DNA of 19,250 bases from contig CAJTTQ010000039.1 of the NCBI GenBank assembly GCA_910579145.1, positions 6,103-25,352 on the forward strand, in the 5' to 3' direction. Source of the stretch: an uncultured Eubacterium sp. GTDB lineage: Bacteria; Bacillota; Clostridia; Lachnospirales; Lachnospiraceae. Of the stretch, positions 1-7,559 are shown in pieces (the stretch's first letter is position 1; every line of letters starts with the position of its first letter). The position numbers were made by a program, and so were the translations under genes. The notes under the pieces were generated by a model. It was not told where the DNA came from. It made no database searches and saw only the letters and a program-made list of their open reading frames with translations.

Positions 1-1
1 G

Positions 2-841
2 TACCTGCTTGTGACGGTGGGTACTTTTTTTATGGCGGCGGCAACGAATGTGATATATGAGCCGTTGTCGATGGTAACAGGCGGATTTTCAGGAATCGGT
101 ATTATATTGAAAAAAGTGTTTGAACAAGCGGCGGGGGTATCCATTCCCATCTGGTTGACGACGACATTGCTGAACATTCCGTTATTTCTCATTGCCATGA
201 AAATAAGGGGAGCGAAATTCATCAGAAAGACGCTTTATGCCGCGGCTTGCTTTTCCGTGGCGCTGCTCGTCGTCCCCACATTTGGGGTCACGAATGAGGA
301 TTACCTGATGGCGGCTGTGCTCGGCGGTGTTTTAAGCGGAACGGGAATCGGACTCGTATTTTCCCAAAATGCGTCAACGGGCGGCAGCGATCTGATGAGT
401 TCATTGTTGAACCGCTGGTTTCCGGGATTCAGCATATCAGAACTCCTCATTTTTATCGATGGGATCATCGTTTTGGCCGGAATAGGAATCTTCGGTATGA
501 ATACGGGATTGTATTCGATCGTCGCCGTGTTTGTGATGGGAAAAGTATCCGATGCGCTGTTAGACGGTTTGAAATTCGCGAAAATGGCTTATATCATCTC
601 GGATCATCCGGCTGTCATCTCGGAAGGCATCATGAATAATCTGAGACGGGGGGTGACCGGACTGGACGGGAAAGGCATGTATTCGGAGAATGAGAAGAAT
701 GTGCTTATGTGCGTCGTCTCGAAAAAAGAGATCGTCAAGCTCATCGATATCGTAAAAACGGCGGATGAGAGGGCTTTCGTCATCGTTACGGATGCCAAAG
801 AGGTGCTGGGAGAGGGATTCGTCGTTTCGTCCGTCCGATAG
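2..841 (+). CDS. YitT family membrane protein (5' truncated by window)
   Basis: This is an integral membrane protein of the YitT family (DUF161 membrane part plus a C-terminal DUF2179 domain), whose transport or signalling role is not established. The frame is open to the window edge (codons TAC CTG CTT GTG), and the first visible residues already lie in a hydrophobic helix, so the true start is upstream and the GTG at 11 is probably internal. About five hydrophobic segments fill the first 190 residues, including the glycine-rich GGFSGIGII and STGGSDL stretches typical of the family. The last 85 or so residues are soluble and match the DUF2179 style (TGLDGKGMYS, VLMCVVSKKE, FVIVTDAKEVLGEGF). 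The gene ends with TAG, and no clear terminator separates it from the promoter downstream. The family call is solid; the function is unknown. Confidence 0.88.
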   Translation, partial: YLLVTVGTFFMAAATNVIYEPLSMVTGGFSGIGIILKKVFEQAAGVSIPIWLTTTLLNIPLFLIAMKIRGAKFIRKTLYAAACFSVALLVVPTFGVTNEDYLMAAVLGGVLSGTGIGLVFSQNASTGGSDLMSSLLNRWFPGFSISELLIFIDGIIVLAGIGIFGMNTGLYSIVAVFVMGKVSDALLDGLKFAKMAYIISDHPAVISEGIMNNLRRGVTGLDGKGMYSENEKNVLMCVVSKKEIVKLIDIVKTADERAFVIVTDAKEVLGEGFVVSSVR

Positions 842-876
842 GGTATCTGCGCGGTTATGCAATTTTCACAAAGATT

Positions 877-906
877 TTGAAATTATTTAGATAATTTGAA
901 TATAGT
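877..906 (+). promoter_or_regulatory. Candidate promoter for the UgpC-class ATPase gene
   Basis: TTGAAA (877-882) lies 18 bases before TATAGT (901-906) in a very AT-rich stretch, giving a leader of about 70 bases before the ATG at 982. A second possible -10 (TATGAT, 926-931) has no good -35 at the right distance. The choice between them is uncertain. Confidence 0.4.
880..897. repeat. AT-rich inverted repeat overlapping the promoter
   Basis: AAATTAT and ATAATTT form perfect 7-base arms around TTAG. Allowing one G/G mismatch at the next position, the symmetry extends to 10-base arms. The repeat overlaps the candidate -35 and spacer of the ATPase promoter, a position suited to an operator. It could also be chance symmetry in AT-rich DNA. 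Confidence 0.35.
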
Positions 907-981
907 GTTTCTCCCCAAATTAGTGTATGATAATAGTATTAGAAATAATAAGAAAAAAAATTCCAGGGAGGAACAGTAAGA

Positions 982-2094
982 ATGGCTAGTTTATCATTAA
1001 AAAACATCAATAAAGTTTATCCAAACGGTTTTCACGCGGTGAAAGACTTCAATCTTGAGATCGAGGATAAAGAATTTATCATTTTCGTAGGACCTTCGGG
1101 ATGCGGTAAGTCTACCACACTTCGAATGATCGCGGGATTGGAGGAGATTTCGAGCGGTGAGCTTTGGATTGGAGATAAGCTGGTAAATGACGTAGAACCA
1201 AAGGACAGAGACATTGCGATGGTATTCCAGAACTACGCACTGTATCCACATATGTCGGTATATGACAATATGGCATTCGGCCTGAAGCTGAGAAAAGTAG
1301 CGAAAGACCAGATTGACCGTTTAGTACATGAGGCAGCTAAGATTCTTGATATTGAGCATTTGCTGGATCGTAAACCGAAGGCTCTGTCCGGTGGTCAGAG
1401 ACAGCGTGTGGCGATGGGACGTGCCATTGTGCGTGATCCAAAGGTATTCCTTATGGATGAGCCGCTTTCCAACTTGGATGCGAAGCTCCGTGTGCAGATG
1501 CGTATAGAGATTTCCAAACTCCATCAGAGACTGGAAACGACGATCATATACGTAACACATGACCAGACAGAGGCATTGACGCTCGGCACGAGGATCGTTG
1601 TTATGAAAGATGGTATCGTTCAGCAGGTAGACAGTCCGCTCGATCTGTATATGCGTCCGAATAACCTTTTTGTAGCAGGATTTATCGGATCTCCGCAGAT
1701 GAACTTCATTGATGCCAGGGTTGTCGTATCTGGATCCGATGTACTTCTTTCGTTTGGTTCCAATACGGTGAAGCTTCCGGAGAATAAGGCGAAGAAGCTG
1801 ATCGAAGGCGGTTACGAGGACAAGATCGTTACTTTTGGTATCCGTCCAGAGGATATCAAAGATGAAGAGGCGTTCATCAGCAGTTCTCCTGACACCGTGA
1901 TCGAAGCAACCGTAAAAGTATATGAAATGCTCGGCGCAGAAGTATTCCTTTACTTTACCGTGGAGGGAACGGACATTACGGTGCGCGTAAATCCGCGTAC
2001 GACCGCTCGTCCGGGAGATACGATCAAGATTGCGCTTGACGCAGAGAAGATCCATCTGTTTGACAAAGAGACAGAGGTCACGATTACAAACTAA
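982..2094 (+). CDS. ugpC: Carbohydrate ABC transporter ATP-binding protein, UgpC/MsmK/MalK class
   Basis: This cytoplasmic ATPase (370 aa) powers carbohydrate importers of the CUT1 type. It shows Walker A GPSGCGKST (residues 37-45), the Q-loop in MVFQNYALYPHMSV, signature LSGGQRQR, Walker B VFLMDEPLSNLD and the switch histidine in IYVTHDQTEA. The last 130 or so residues form the MalK-type regulatory TOBE/OB region, including GIRPEDI. Length is normal for the class. The start is fixed by an upstream AGGGAGGAAC ribosome site. No permease or solute-binding genes are adjacent, and the gene sits between its own candidate promoter and a strong terminator. In streptococci a single MsmK ATPase serves several sugar transporters, and the same arrangement is likely here. 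The transported sugar cannot be read from this gene. Confidence 0.93.
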   Translation: MASLSLKNINKVYPNGFHAVKDFNLEIEDKEFIIFVGPSGCGKSTTLRMIAGLEEISSGELWIGDKLVNDVEPKDRDIAMVFQNYALYPHMSVYDNMAFGLKLRKVAKDQIDRLVHEAAKILDIEHLLDRKPKALSGGQRQRVAMGRAIVRDPKVFLMDEPLSNLDAKLRVQMRIEISKLHQRLETTIIYVTHDQTEALTLGTRIVVMKDGIVQQVDSPLDLYMRPNNLFVAGFIGSPQMNFIDARVVVSGSDVLLSFGSNTVKLPENKAKKLIEGGYEDKIVTFGIRPEDIKDEEAFISSSPDTVIEATVKVYEMLGAEVFLYFTVEGTDITVRVNPRTTARPGDTIKIALDAEKIHLFDKETEVTITN

Positions 2095-2118
2095 TACAAA
2101 CGAAATGTTGACGAAAAA

Positions 2119-2154
2119 GGGAATACCCAAGAAACTTGGGTGTTCCCTTTATTT
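2119..2154 (+). terminator. Intrinsic terminator after the ATPase gene
   Basis: A 13-base stem (2119-2131 against 2135-2147, one G-T pair) with an AAA loop is followed by TTTATTTTC. It sits 24 bases after the stop codon and closes the single-gene ATPase unit. Confidence 0.92.
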
Positions 2155-2169
2155 TCTATCCTTTACTTT

Positions 2170-2200
2170 TTGTCGGAAAAATGATACAATAACTTATAAT
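2170..2200 (+). promoter_or_regulatory. Candidate promoter for the CdaR-like regulator gene
   Basis: A perfect TATAAT (2195-2200) is preceded by TTGTCG (2170-2175) with a 19-base spacer, which is slightly long. It lies between the terminator and the ATG at 2236, where a new promoter is needed. It may also drive the ftsEX operon. Confidence 0.5.
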
Positions 2201-2235
2201 GCGACAAGAGTAGACTTGCGTAGGGAGGAGAAGCT

Positions 2236-3324
2236 ATGATCTCAAATCAGATTTTGCAAAATACCGTAGACGGTGTGAATGGGATTACTAAGATGGATCT
2301 GTGTGTGATGGACACGGAAGGAAATGTTTTGGCAGCCACTTCGGAAGATTTTTCCGGTTTTGAGGCGGATGGACAAAGTTTTGTCCAGTCTCCGGCGGAC
2401 AGCCAGGTGATCCATGAATGTCAGTTTTTCAAAATATACGATGATACCCAGCTGGAGTATATCGTTGTCATACGCGGGGACTCTGAGGATGCGTATACGA
2501 TCGGTAAGATGCTCGTTTTGCAGATCCAGGGCCTCTTGGTGGCATATAAGGAGAGGTATGATAAGGATAATTTTATCAAAAATCTTTTGTTGGATAACCT
2601 GCTTATGGTGGATATTTTTAACCGCGCCAAAAAACTGCATATTGAAATGAATGCGAAGCGGGTCGTATTTATGATCGAGACAAATAAAGAAAAAGACAGC
2701 GGCGCGCTGGAAACGGTGCGCAGTATGTTTGCGACCCAGACACAGGACTTTATTACGGCGGTGGATGAAAAGAGCATCATTCTTGTGAAGGAACTGAGAG
2801 GAAAAGAAAAGATCGAGGATTTGGAAAAAACGGCGGCAGTCATCGTCGATATGCTGAATACAGAAGCGATGTCGCGGGTTCATGTGGCGTTCGGCACTGT
2901 GGTGAACGACTTAAAGGAAGTATCCCGCTCGTACAAAGAGGCGAAGATGGCGCTGGATGTGGGTAAGATTTTTTACAGTGACAAACGCGTCATCGCCTAT
3001 GGCAACCTGGGGATCGGCCGGTTGATCTACCAGCTTCCGATGCCTCTGTGCAAGATGTTTATCAAAGAAATTTTTTCCGACCGGCCGCCAAATGATTTTG
3101 ACGAGGAAACGCTGACGACGGTGAATAAGTTTTTTGAGAACAACCTCAATGTTTCCGAAACATCGAGGCAGCTCTACATTCACCGGAACACGCTTGTTTA
3201 CCGGCTCGACAAGCTGCAAAAGAGCACGGGGCTTGATCTGCGTGTGTTTGATGATGCGATCACGTTCAAGATCGCGCTGATGGTTGTGAAGTATATGAGT
3301 TATTTGGAGTCGATCGATTACTAA
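2236..3324 (+). CDS. CdaR-like sugar diacid recognition / PucR-type HTH regulator
   Basis: This is a probable transcription factor (362 aa). The N-terminal 130 or so residues match the putative sugar-diacid recognition domain of CdaR (MISNQILQNTVDGVNGITKM opening, then a PAS-like strand pattern with DLCVMDTEGNVLAAT). A middle GGDEF-like PucR region follows (VHVAFGTVVNDLKEVSRSYKEA). The C-terminus (about 295-355) is the HTH_30 domain, with VSETSRQLYIHRNTLVYRLDKL as recognisable core. A strong GGAGGAG site precedes the ATG. E. coli CdaR activates glucarate/galactarate genes; no such genes lie nearby, so the ligand and targets are unknown. Only 71 bases separate it from ftsE and no terminator is visible between, so read-through into the division operon is possible. 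It could act on the upstream orphan ATPase gene. Confidence 0.85.
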   Translation: MISNQILQNTVDGVNGITKMDLCVMDTEGNVLAATSEDFSGFEADGQSFVQSPADSQVIHECQFFKIYDDTQLEYIVVIRGDSEDAYTIGKMLVLQIQGLLVAYKERYDKDNFIKNLLLDNLLMVDIFNRAKKLHIEMNAKRVVFMIETNKEKDSGALETVRSMFATQTQDFITAVDEKSIILVKELRGKEKIEDLEKTAAVIVDMLNTEAMSRVHVAFGTVVNDLKEVSRSYKEAKMALDVGKIFYSDKRVIAYGNLGIGRLIYQLPMPLCKMFIKEIFSDRPPNDFDEETLTTVNKFFENNLNVSETSRQLYIHRNTLVYRLDKLQKSTGLDLRVFDDAITFKIALMVVKYMSYLESIDY

Positions 3325-3395
3325 GCGCAGGGACGCCTGAATCGAGTGGCTGTTCATTGCCCATAAAGGATAAGGAAAATATACGGGAGGAGACG

Positions 3396-4109
3396 ATGGC
3401 GGAAAAAAGATGTTTGCCAATTATCGCGCTGGATCATGTGAGTAAGCAGTACCAGACGGGCATTGATGCGTTAAAAGATATCACGCTGCGGATCGAAAGC
3501 GGCGAGTTTGTATTTCTCGTGGGGAAAAGCGGTTCCGGAAAATCGACCTTTATCAAACTGCTGTTGAAGGAACTGGATCCCACTTCGGGGAAACTGCATA
3601 TTGCCGGCCGCCTGGTCAATAAGCTGAAGAGGAAACAGGTGCCTTTGTACCGGCGCAATATCGGCGTCGTGTTCCAGGATTTCCGTTTGCTCAAGGACAG
3701 GACAGTATTTGAAAATGTCGCGTTTGCCCAGAGGATCATCGGCAGGGGGAAGCGGGAGATTATTCGGAATGTGACGACGATGTTGACGATCGTGGGCCTG
3801 ACGGATAAGGCCGATGCGTTTCCAGATGAGCTGTCCGGCGGTGAGCAGCAGCGTGTGGCGATCGCGAGGGCTCTTGTAAACCAGCCAACGATCCTTTTGG
3901 CGGATGAGCCCACGGGAAATCTGGATCCTCAGAATGCCTGGGATATTATGATGCTTTTGCAGGAGGTAAATAAGATGGGGACGACGGTTGTTGTCGTCAC
4001 GCACAATGACGACATAGTGGATATCATGCAAAAGCGGGTTGTCACGCTGGAGGATGGAAAAATTGTCCGGGATGACAAAAAAGGTGGATATGAATATGAG
4101 AGGGATTAG
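3396..4109 (+). CDS. ftsE: Cell division ATP-binding protein FtsE
   Basis: FtsE is the cytoplasmic ATPase half of FtsEX, which couples ATP hydrolysis at the division site to activation of an extracellular murein hydrolase. The start is the ATG of MAEKRCLP, placed just after GGGAGGAG; an in-frame ATG 39 bases upstream has no such site. The 237 aa protein carries Walker A GKSGSGKST, a Q-loop in VVFQDFRLL, signature LSGGEQQR, Walker B ILLADEPTGNLDP and the switch histidine in VVVVTHN. FVFLVGKSG and RRNIGVVFQDFRLL are characteristic of FtsE rather than other small ABC ATPases. Its 3' end overlaps ftsX by 14 bases, indicating translational coupling. Confidence 0.95.
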   Translation: MAEKRCLPIIALDHVSKQYQTGIDALKDITLRIESGEFVFLVGKSGSGKSTFIKLLLKELDPTSGKLHIAGRLVNKLKRKQVPLYRRNIGVVFQDFRLLKDRTVFENVAFAQRIIGRGKREIIRNVTTMLTIVGLTDKADAFPDELSGGEQQRVAIARALVNQPTILLADEPTGNLDPQNAWDIMMLLQEVNKMGTTVVVVTHNDDIVDIMQKRVVTLEDGKIVRDDKKGGYEYERD

Positions 4110-5007
4110 TGTTTTTGTTTACAGTGTTCGGCAGGGAATGAAGAGTCTGAGAAAGAACCGGATGTTTACGCTGGCGTCGATTGGCACGATTTCAGCCTGT
4201 CTGTTTTTATTCGGTTTATTTTATTTTGTAGTCAGTAATTTTCAGCATATGATCAAAGAAGTAGAAACAACGGTCGGCGTTACCGTGTTTTTTGAGGATG
4301 GGATTTCGCAGGAACAGGTGGATTCCATCGGCGAGGCGATCCGGTTCCGGGAAGAAGTGGATCATATCGAATTTATTTCTGCGGAAGAGGCGTGGGCGAA
4401 GTTTGTCCGGGAAAATTTTAGTGATAATACGGAACTGGTGGACAGTTTTGGAACTGATAATCCACTGGAGAACTCCGCTTCTTATCAGGTTTTTTTAAAG
4501 GATATTTCGGATCAGCAGGAGATCGCGGAATACGTAAACGGGATCGAGGGGGTCAGGACGGTGAAGCGTTCCGATGAGACGGCGAAAAACCTCGAGAACG
4601 CCAATCTGCTCGTCAGCTACGTGTCCATCGCGATCATCGCGATCCTCTTGGCCGTATCGGTATTTCTCATCAACTCGACGATCTCCACTGGTATTACGGT
4701 GCGCCGGAGTGAGATCGAGATCATGCGGCTGATGGGGGCTTCTGACTTTTTTATACGGGCGCCGTTCATCGTGGAGGGCGTCGTCATCGGAATGGTCGGT
4801 GCGCTGATCCCGCTCGTGATCTTGCTTTTTAGTTATCATACGATCATACAGTACATTAAAACCCGGTTTGAGGTGATTGCAGGGTGGCTGGATTTTCTCG
4901 AGGCAGCACAGGTGTTTCAGATGCTCATTCCGGTCTGTCTGCTGATCGGTATAGGGATTGGTTTTCTCGGTAGTTTTGTGACAGTGCGAAAGCATTTGGA
5001 CGTATAA
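4096..5007 (+). CDS. ftsX: Cell division permease-like protein FtsX
   Basis: FtsX is the membrane half of FtsEX. It does not transport a substrate; it passes a conformational signal to a peptidoglycan hydrolase outside the cell. The chosen start, MRGISVFVYSVRQG, overlaps the end of ftsE and lies 8 bases after GGTGG; the ATG six bases earlier is too close to that site. The 303 aa protein has one N-terminal membrane helix (about 24-46), an extracellular domain of roughly 120 residues rich in acidic residues, then three helices, with the cytoplasmic VRRSEIEIMRLMGAS motif between the second and third. The extracellular domain is the expected docking surface for the coiled coil of the M23 protein encoded 15 bases downstream. 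Confidence 0.95.
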   Translation: MRGISVFVYSVRQGMKSLRKNRMFTLASIGTISACLFLFGLFYFVVSNFQHMIKEVETTVGVTVFFEDGISQEQVDSIGEAIRFREEVDHIEFISAEEAWAKFVRENFSDNTELVDSFGTDNPLENSASYQVFLKDISDQQEIAEYVNGIEGVRTVKRSDETAKNLENANLLVSYVSIAIIAILLAVSVFLINSTISTGITVRRSEIEIMRLMGASDFFIRAPFIVEGVVIGMVGALIPLVILLFSYHTIIQYIKTRFEVIAGWLDFLEAAQVFQMLIPVCLLIGIGIGFLGSFVTVRKHLDV

Positions 5008-5022
5008 GAACGGAGGTAACAT

Positions 5023-6282
5023 ATGAAAAAAGTGGTATGGCGGCTGTCGGTCACCGCTTTTTTGATCGCTGGTATTTGGTCGGGGGTTTGTCTGTTCCGG
5101 CCGCGGGCAGCGGCGGAGACGTCGAAACTGGACGAGAAGATCCAGGAGGCCGAGGAGGCGAAAAAGAAAGCGGAAAAGCATGTGGAGGAATTGGAAAAAG
5201 AGATCGCTGAACTCGAGAACAGCAAGGATGACATTGTAGATTACGTAAAGAAGGTCGATAAAAAGATCGAGAAGGTTTCAGAAACTCTTTCGTCGCTGGA
5301 AAAACAGGTTGACGCCGCACGCACGGAGCTGAAGGAACTCGAAACGGACGTGGCGTCTGCCGAGAATGTTGAAAAAGAGCAGTATGAAACGATGAGAAAA
5401 CGAATAAGATATATGTATGAAAATGGCGGCGACGATTATATGGAGGTCATTTTCAGCGCAAAGAGCCTCGGGGATCTGCTGAACCGTTCCGAGTACATCG
5501 AGAAGATTTCCAAGTATGACGCGGACTTGTTTGAGCAGTTTGTGAAGACAAAGGAGGACGTGGAGCAGAAACGGACGAGGATGAAGGCGAAGGTCGGGGA
5601 GATTGCCGCGCTCCGGGAGGAGGCGCTTGCGGATAAAGCGGCGTTAAAGGAGCTAAAAGCGGGCAAGAAGGCCGAAATGGGAAAACTGGACAATGCCATT
5701 TCCTATACGGACGAAAAAGTGCAGAATTTCCAGGATCAGGTGGCGAAACAGGAGCAGGAAGTGGAGAACCTGCTGCGTGAAAAACAGGAGCAGATCGCAA
5801 AACAGGAGGCTGCGCAGAAAGCGGCCGCTGGCGGAGCCGCACAGCCTTCTGGTGCGCAGCCTGCCGGAACTACGTATGCCAATACTGGACAGCTCCGCTG
5901 GCCGCTAGAGGAAGCGGGAAGGATTTCTTCCAGGTTCGGGAGCCGAACGAGTCCGACACAGGGGGCGAGCACGGAGCACCACGGCATAGACATCGCGGTT
6001 TCGGAGGGCGCGCCGATCGTAGCGGCAGCGGACGGTACGGTCGTGACGGCGACGTACAATGCGAGCGCCGGAAACCATGTGATGGTTTACCACGGCAATA
6101 GCTTATATACGGTTTATATGCACGCTTCGAGGCTGGCGGTCAGTGAGGGAACCGAGGTCAAGCAGGGAGACGTGATCGCTTATGTCGGATCTACCGGGAT
6201 TTCGACGGGGGCGCATCTGCATTTTGGTATTTCGATCAATGGTGAGTACGTGGATCCGCTCAATTATGTAAGTCAGGTGTAG
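5023..6282 (+). CDS. Secreted coiled-coil M23 (LytM) peptidase, probable FtsEX partner
   Basis: This is a probable secreted peptidoglycan hydrolase (419 aa) in the role of PcsB, CwlO or EnvC. An N-terminal signal segment (about 5-33, KKVVWRLS then a hydrophobic core ending near PRAAAET) precedes a long charged coiled coil (about 35-270). An Ala/Gly/Pro linker follows, then a C-terminal M23 domain (about 290-419). Zinc-site residues are present: H319 and D323 in HHGID, the YMHAS histidine, and H398/H400 in HLHFG, so the enzyme should be active, unlike degenerate EnvC. The start has an excellent GGAGG site. Direct position after ftsX argues that FtsX binds its coiled coil and relieves autoinhibition, as known for PcsB and EnvC. 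Cleaved bond not determined. Confidence 0.92.
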   Translation: MKKVVWRLSVTAFLIAGIWSGVCLFRPRAAAETSKLDEKIQEAEEAKKKAEKHVEELEKEIAELENSKDDIVDYVKKVDKKIEKVSETLSSLEKQVDAARTELKELETDVASAENVEKEQYETMRKRIRYMYENGGDDYMEVIFSAKSLGDLLNRSEYIEKISKYDADLFEQFVKTKEDVEQKRTRMKAKVGEIAALREEALADKAALKELKAGKKAEMGKLDNAISYTDEKVQNFQDQVAKQEQEVENLLREKQEQIAKQEAAQKAAAGGAAQPSGAQPAGTTYANTGQLRWPLEEAGRISSRFGSRTSPTQGASTEHHGIDIAVSEGAPIVAAADGTVVTATYNASAGNHVMVYHGNSLYTVYMHASRLAVSEGTEVKQGDVIAYVGSTGISTGAHLHFGISINGEYVDPLNYVSQV

Positions 6283-6297
6283 AAAGCGGGTGATTTT

Positions 6298-7500
6298 TTG
6301 TCAAAAGAGCGAAAAAAGGGGTTTCTTTTTGGGATCCTGTTCGGGGCGGCAGTTACGCTCGGGGTGATCAGCGCGGCCAGGTATTTTGGTATCCAGCTAT
6401 ATATATCCGGTTCGGCTACCAAACAGGTCCACGATAAAGCGAGCGTGATTGAAACGTGTATTGATGATTATTACCAGGGGGAAGTAAAGGATGAGGAACT
6501 AGCGAACGGAGCGGCAAAAGGAATGGTGAGCGCGCTGGGTGACAAATATTCCCAATATTTTACCGAAGAGGAATACGAGGAACTGATGAATGGGATCAAT
6601 GGTTCTTACGTCGGAATCGGCGTGTCATTAAAGCAGGAAGAAAACGGTGACGTTATCGTGAAGGATGTCTCAGAGGGCGGTCCTGCGGCGGAGGCCGGCA
6701 TTCAGACAGGAGACCGTTTCGTGCGCGTGGATGACAGGGAAGTTGCCGGCATGTCAATGGATGATATGATCTCCATGATCAAAAAAGAGGGCAACGATGG
6801 CAGGACGATACGGATCACGGTGGAGCGAGCAGAAGAGAACGGCGCGAAACAGCAATTGGAAAAGCAGGTTGTTTGCGGAAAAGTGGATATCGTATCGGTT
6901 TCATCAAAAAAAATCGGGACAGTTGGCTATATAAAGATCACGGAATTTGATAAGGAAACGGATAAGCAGTTCGGGACAGTTATGGAGAACATGAAGAGAG
7001 ATGATGTGAGCGGGCTGGTGATCGATGTCCGCAACAATGGCGGCGGTTCGCTGGATTCTGTGATTGAGATGCTCGATGAACTTCTGCCGGAGGGGGAACT
7101 GATCACGGAGAAGAGTAAAAAAGAGGGCGATAAGACCTATTATTCTACGGATGAGACCAGCTTTGACCGGCCGGTTGCCGTGCTGATCAACGGAAACAGC
7201 GCGAGCGCGTCGGAAGTATTTGCGGGGACACTGCAGGCGAGAAAGGCCGCGACGCTTGTGGGCACACAGAGTTTTGGAAAAGGGATCGTCCAGACCGTAC
7301 TCTCACTCGAGGGGTCATGCGGCGGGGGGATCAAGCTGACGACGGCGGAATATGTTCTGCCGGGCGGCATAAGCATACACAAGAAAGGACTGACGCCGGA
7401 CTTTGAGATCGAGGCGGATGCCGGGGAACCAATCGATGAGAGTCTGGATAACCAGCTGCAGCGGGCGCTGGAACTCGTGAACGGACAATCAAACCAGTAG
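6298..7500 (+). CDS. S41 family C-terminal processing peptidase with PDZ domain (CtpA/CtpB-like)
   Basis: This is a membrane-anchored extracytoplasmic serine protease (400 aa). One N-terminal helix (about 9-28) anchors it, a PDZ domain (about 98-185, opening SYVGIGVSL) binds substrate C-termini, and the tail-specific protease core carries the Ser/Lys dyad. By spacing against B. subtilis CtpB (Ser and Lys 25 apart, Gln four further) I assign S303 in NSASASE, K328 in SFGKG and Q332. The start is a TTG, 5 bases after GGGTG; no ATG or GTG occurs in frame between the previous stop and this point. It lies 15 bases after the M23 gene, so it is the last gene of the ftsEX operon. It may process or degrade the neighbouring hydrolase or its regulator; that is inference. 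Confidence 0.93.
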   Translation: MSKERKKGFLFGILFGAAVTLGVISAARYFGIQLYISGSATKQVHDKASVIETCIDDYYQGEVKDEELANGAAKGMVSALGDKYSQYFTEEEYEELMNGINGSYVGIGVSLKQEENGDVIVKDVSEGGPAAEAGIQTGDRFVRVDDREVAGMSMDDMISMIKKEGNDGRTIRITVERAEENGAKQQLEKQVVCGKVDIVSVSSKKIGTVGYIKITEFDKETDKQFGTVMENMKRDDVSGLVIDVRNNGGGSLDSVIEMLDELLPEGELITEKSKKEGDKTYYSTDETSFDRPVAVLINGNSASASEVFAGTLQARKAATLVGTQSFGKGIVQTVLSLEGSCGGGIKLTTAEYVLPGGISIHKKGLTPDFEIEADAGEPIDESLDNQLQRALELVNGQSNQ

Positions 7501-7559
7501 ATTCTAAGAGGGAAATGATCACTGACACGATTCCTGCCGCCCTGCTGCCGTTTGCCGGA

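Noticed and set aside
1321..2130. Minus-strand open frame of 269 codons opposite the ATPase gene
   Set aside because: It mirrors a highly conserved ATPase, lacks a recognisable domain, and its upstream region overlaps the terminator of the real gene.
7501..7559. Terminator between the convergent S41 protease and argH genes
   Set aside because: The region is GC-rich in part, but I could not pair a stable stem followed by a T-run on either strand.
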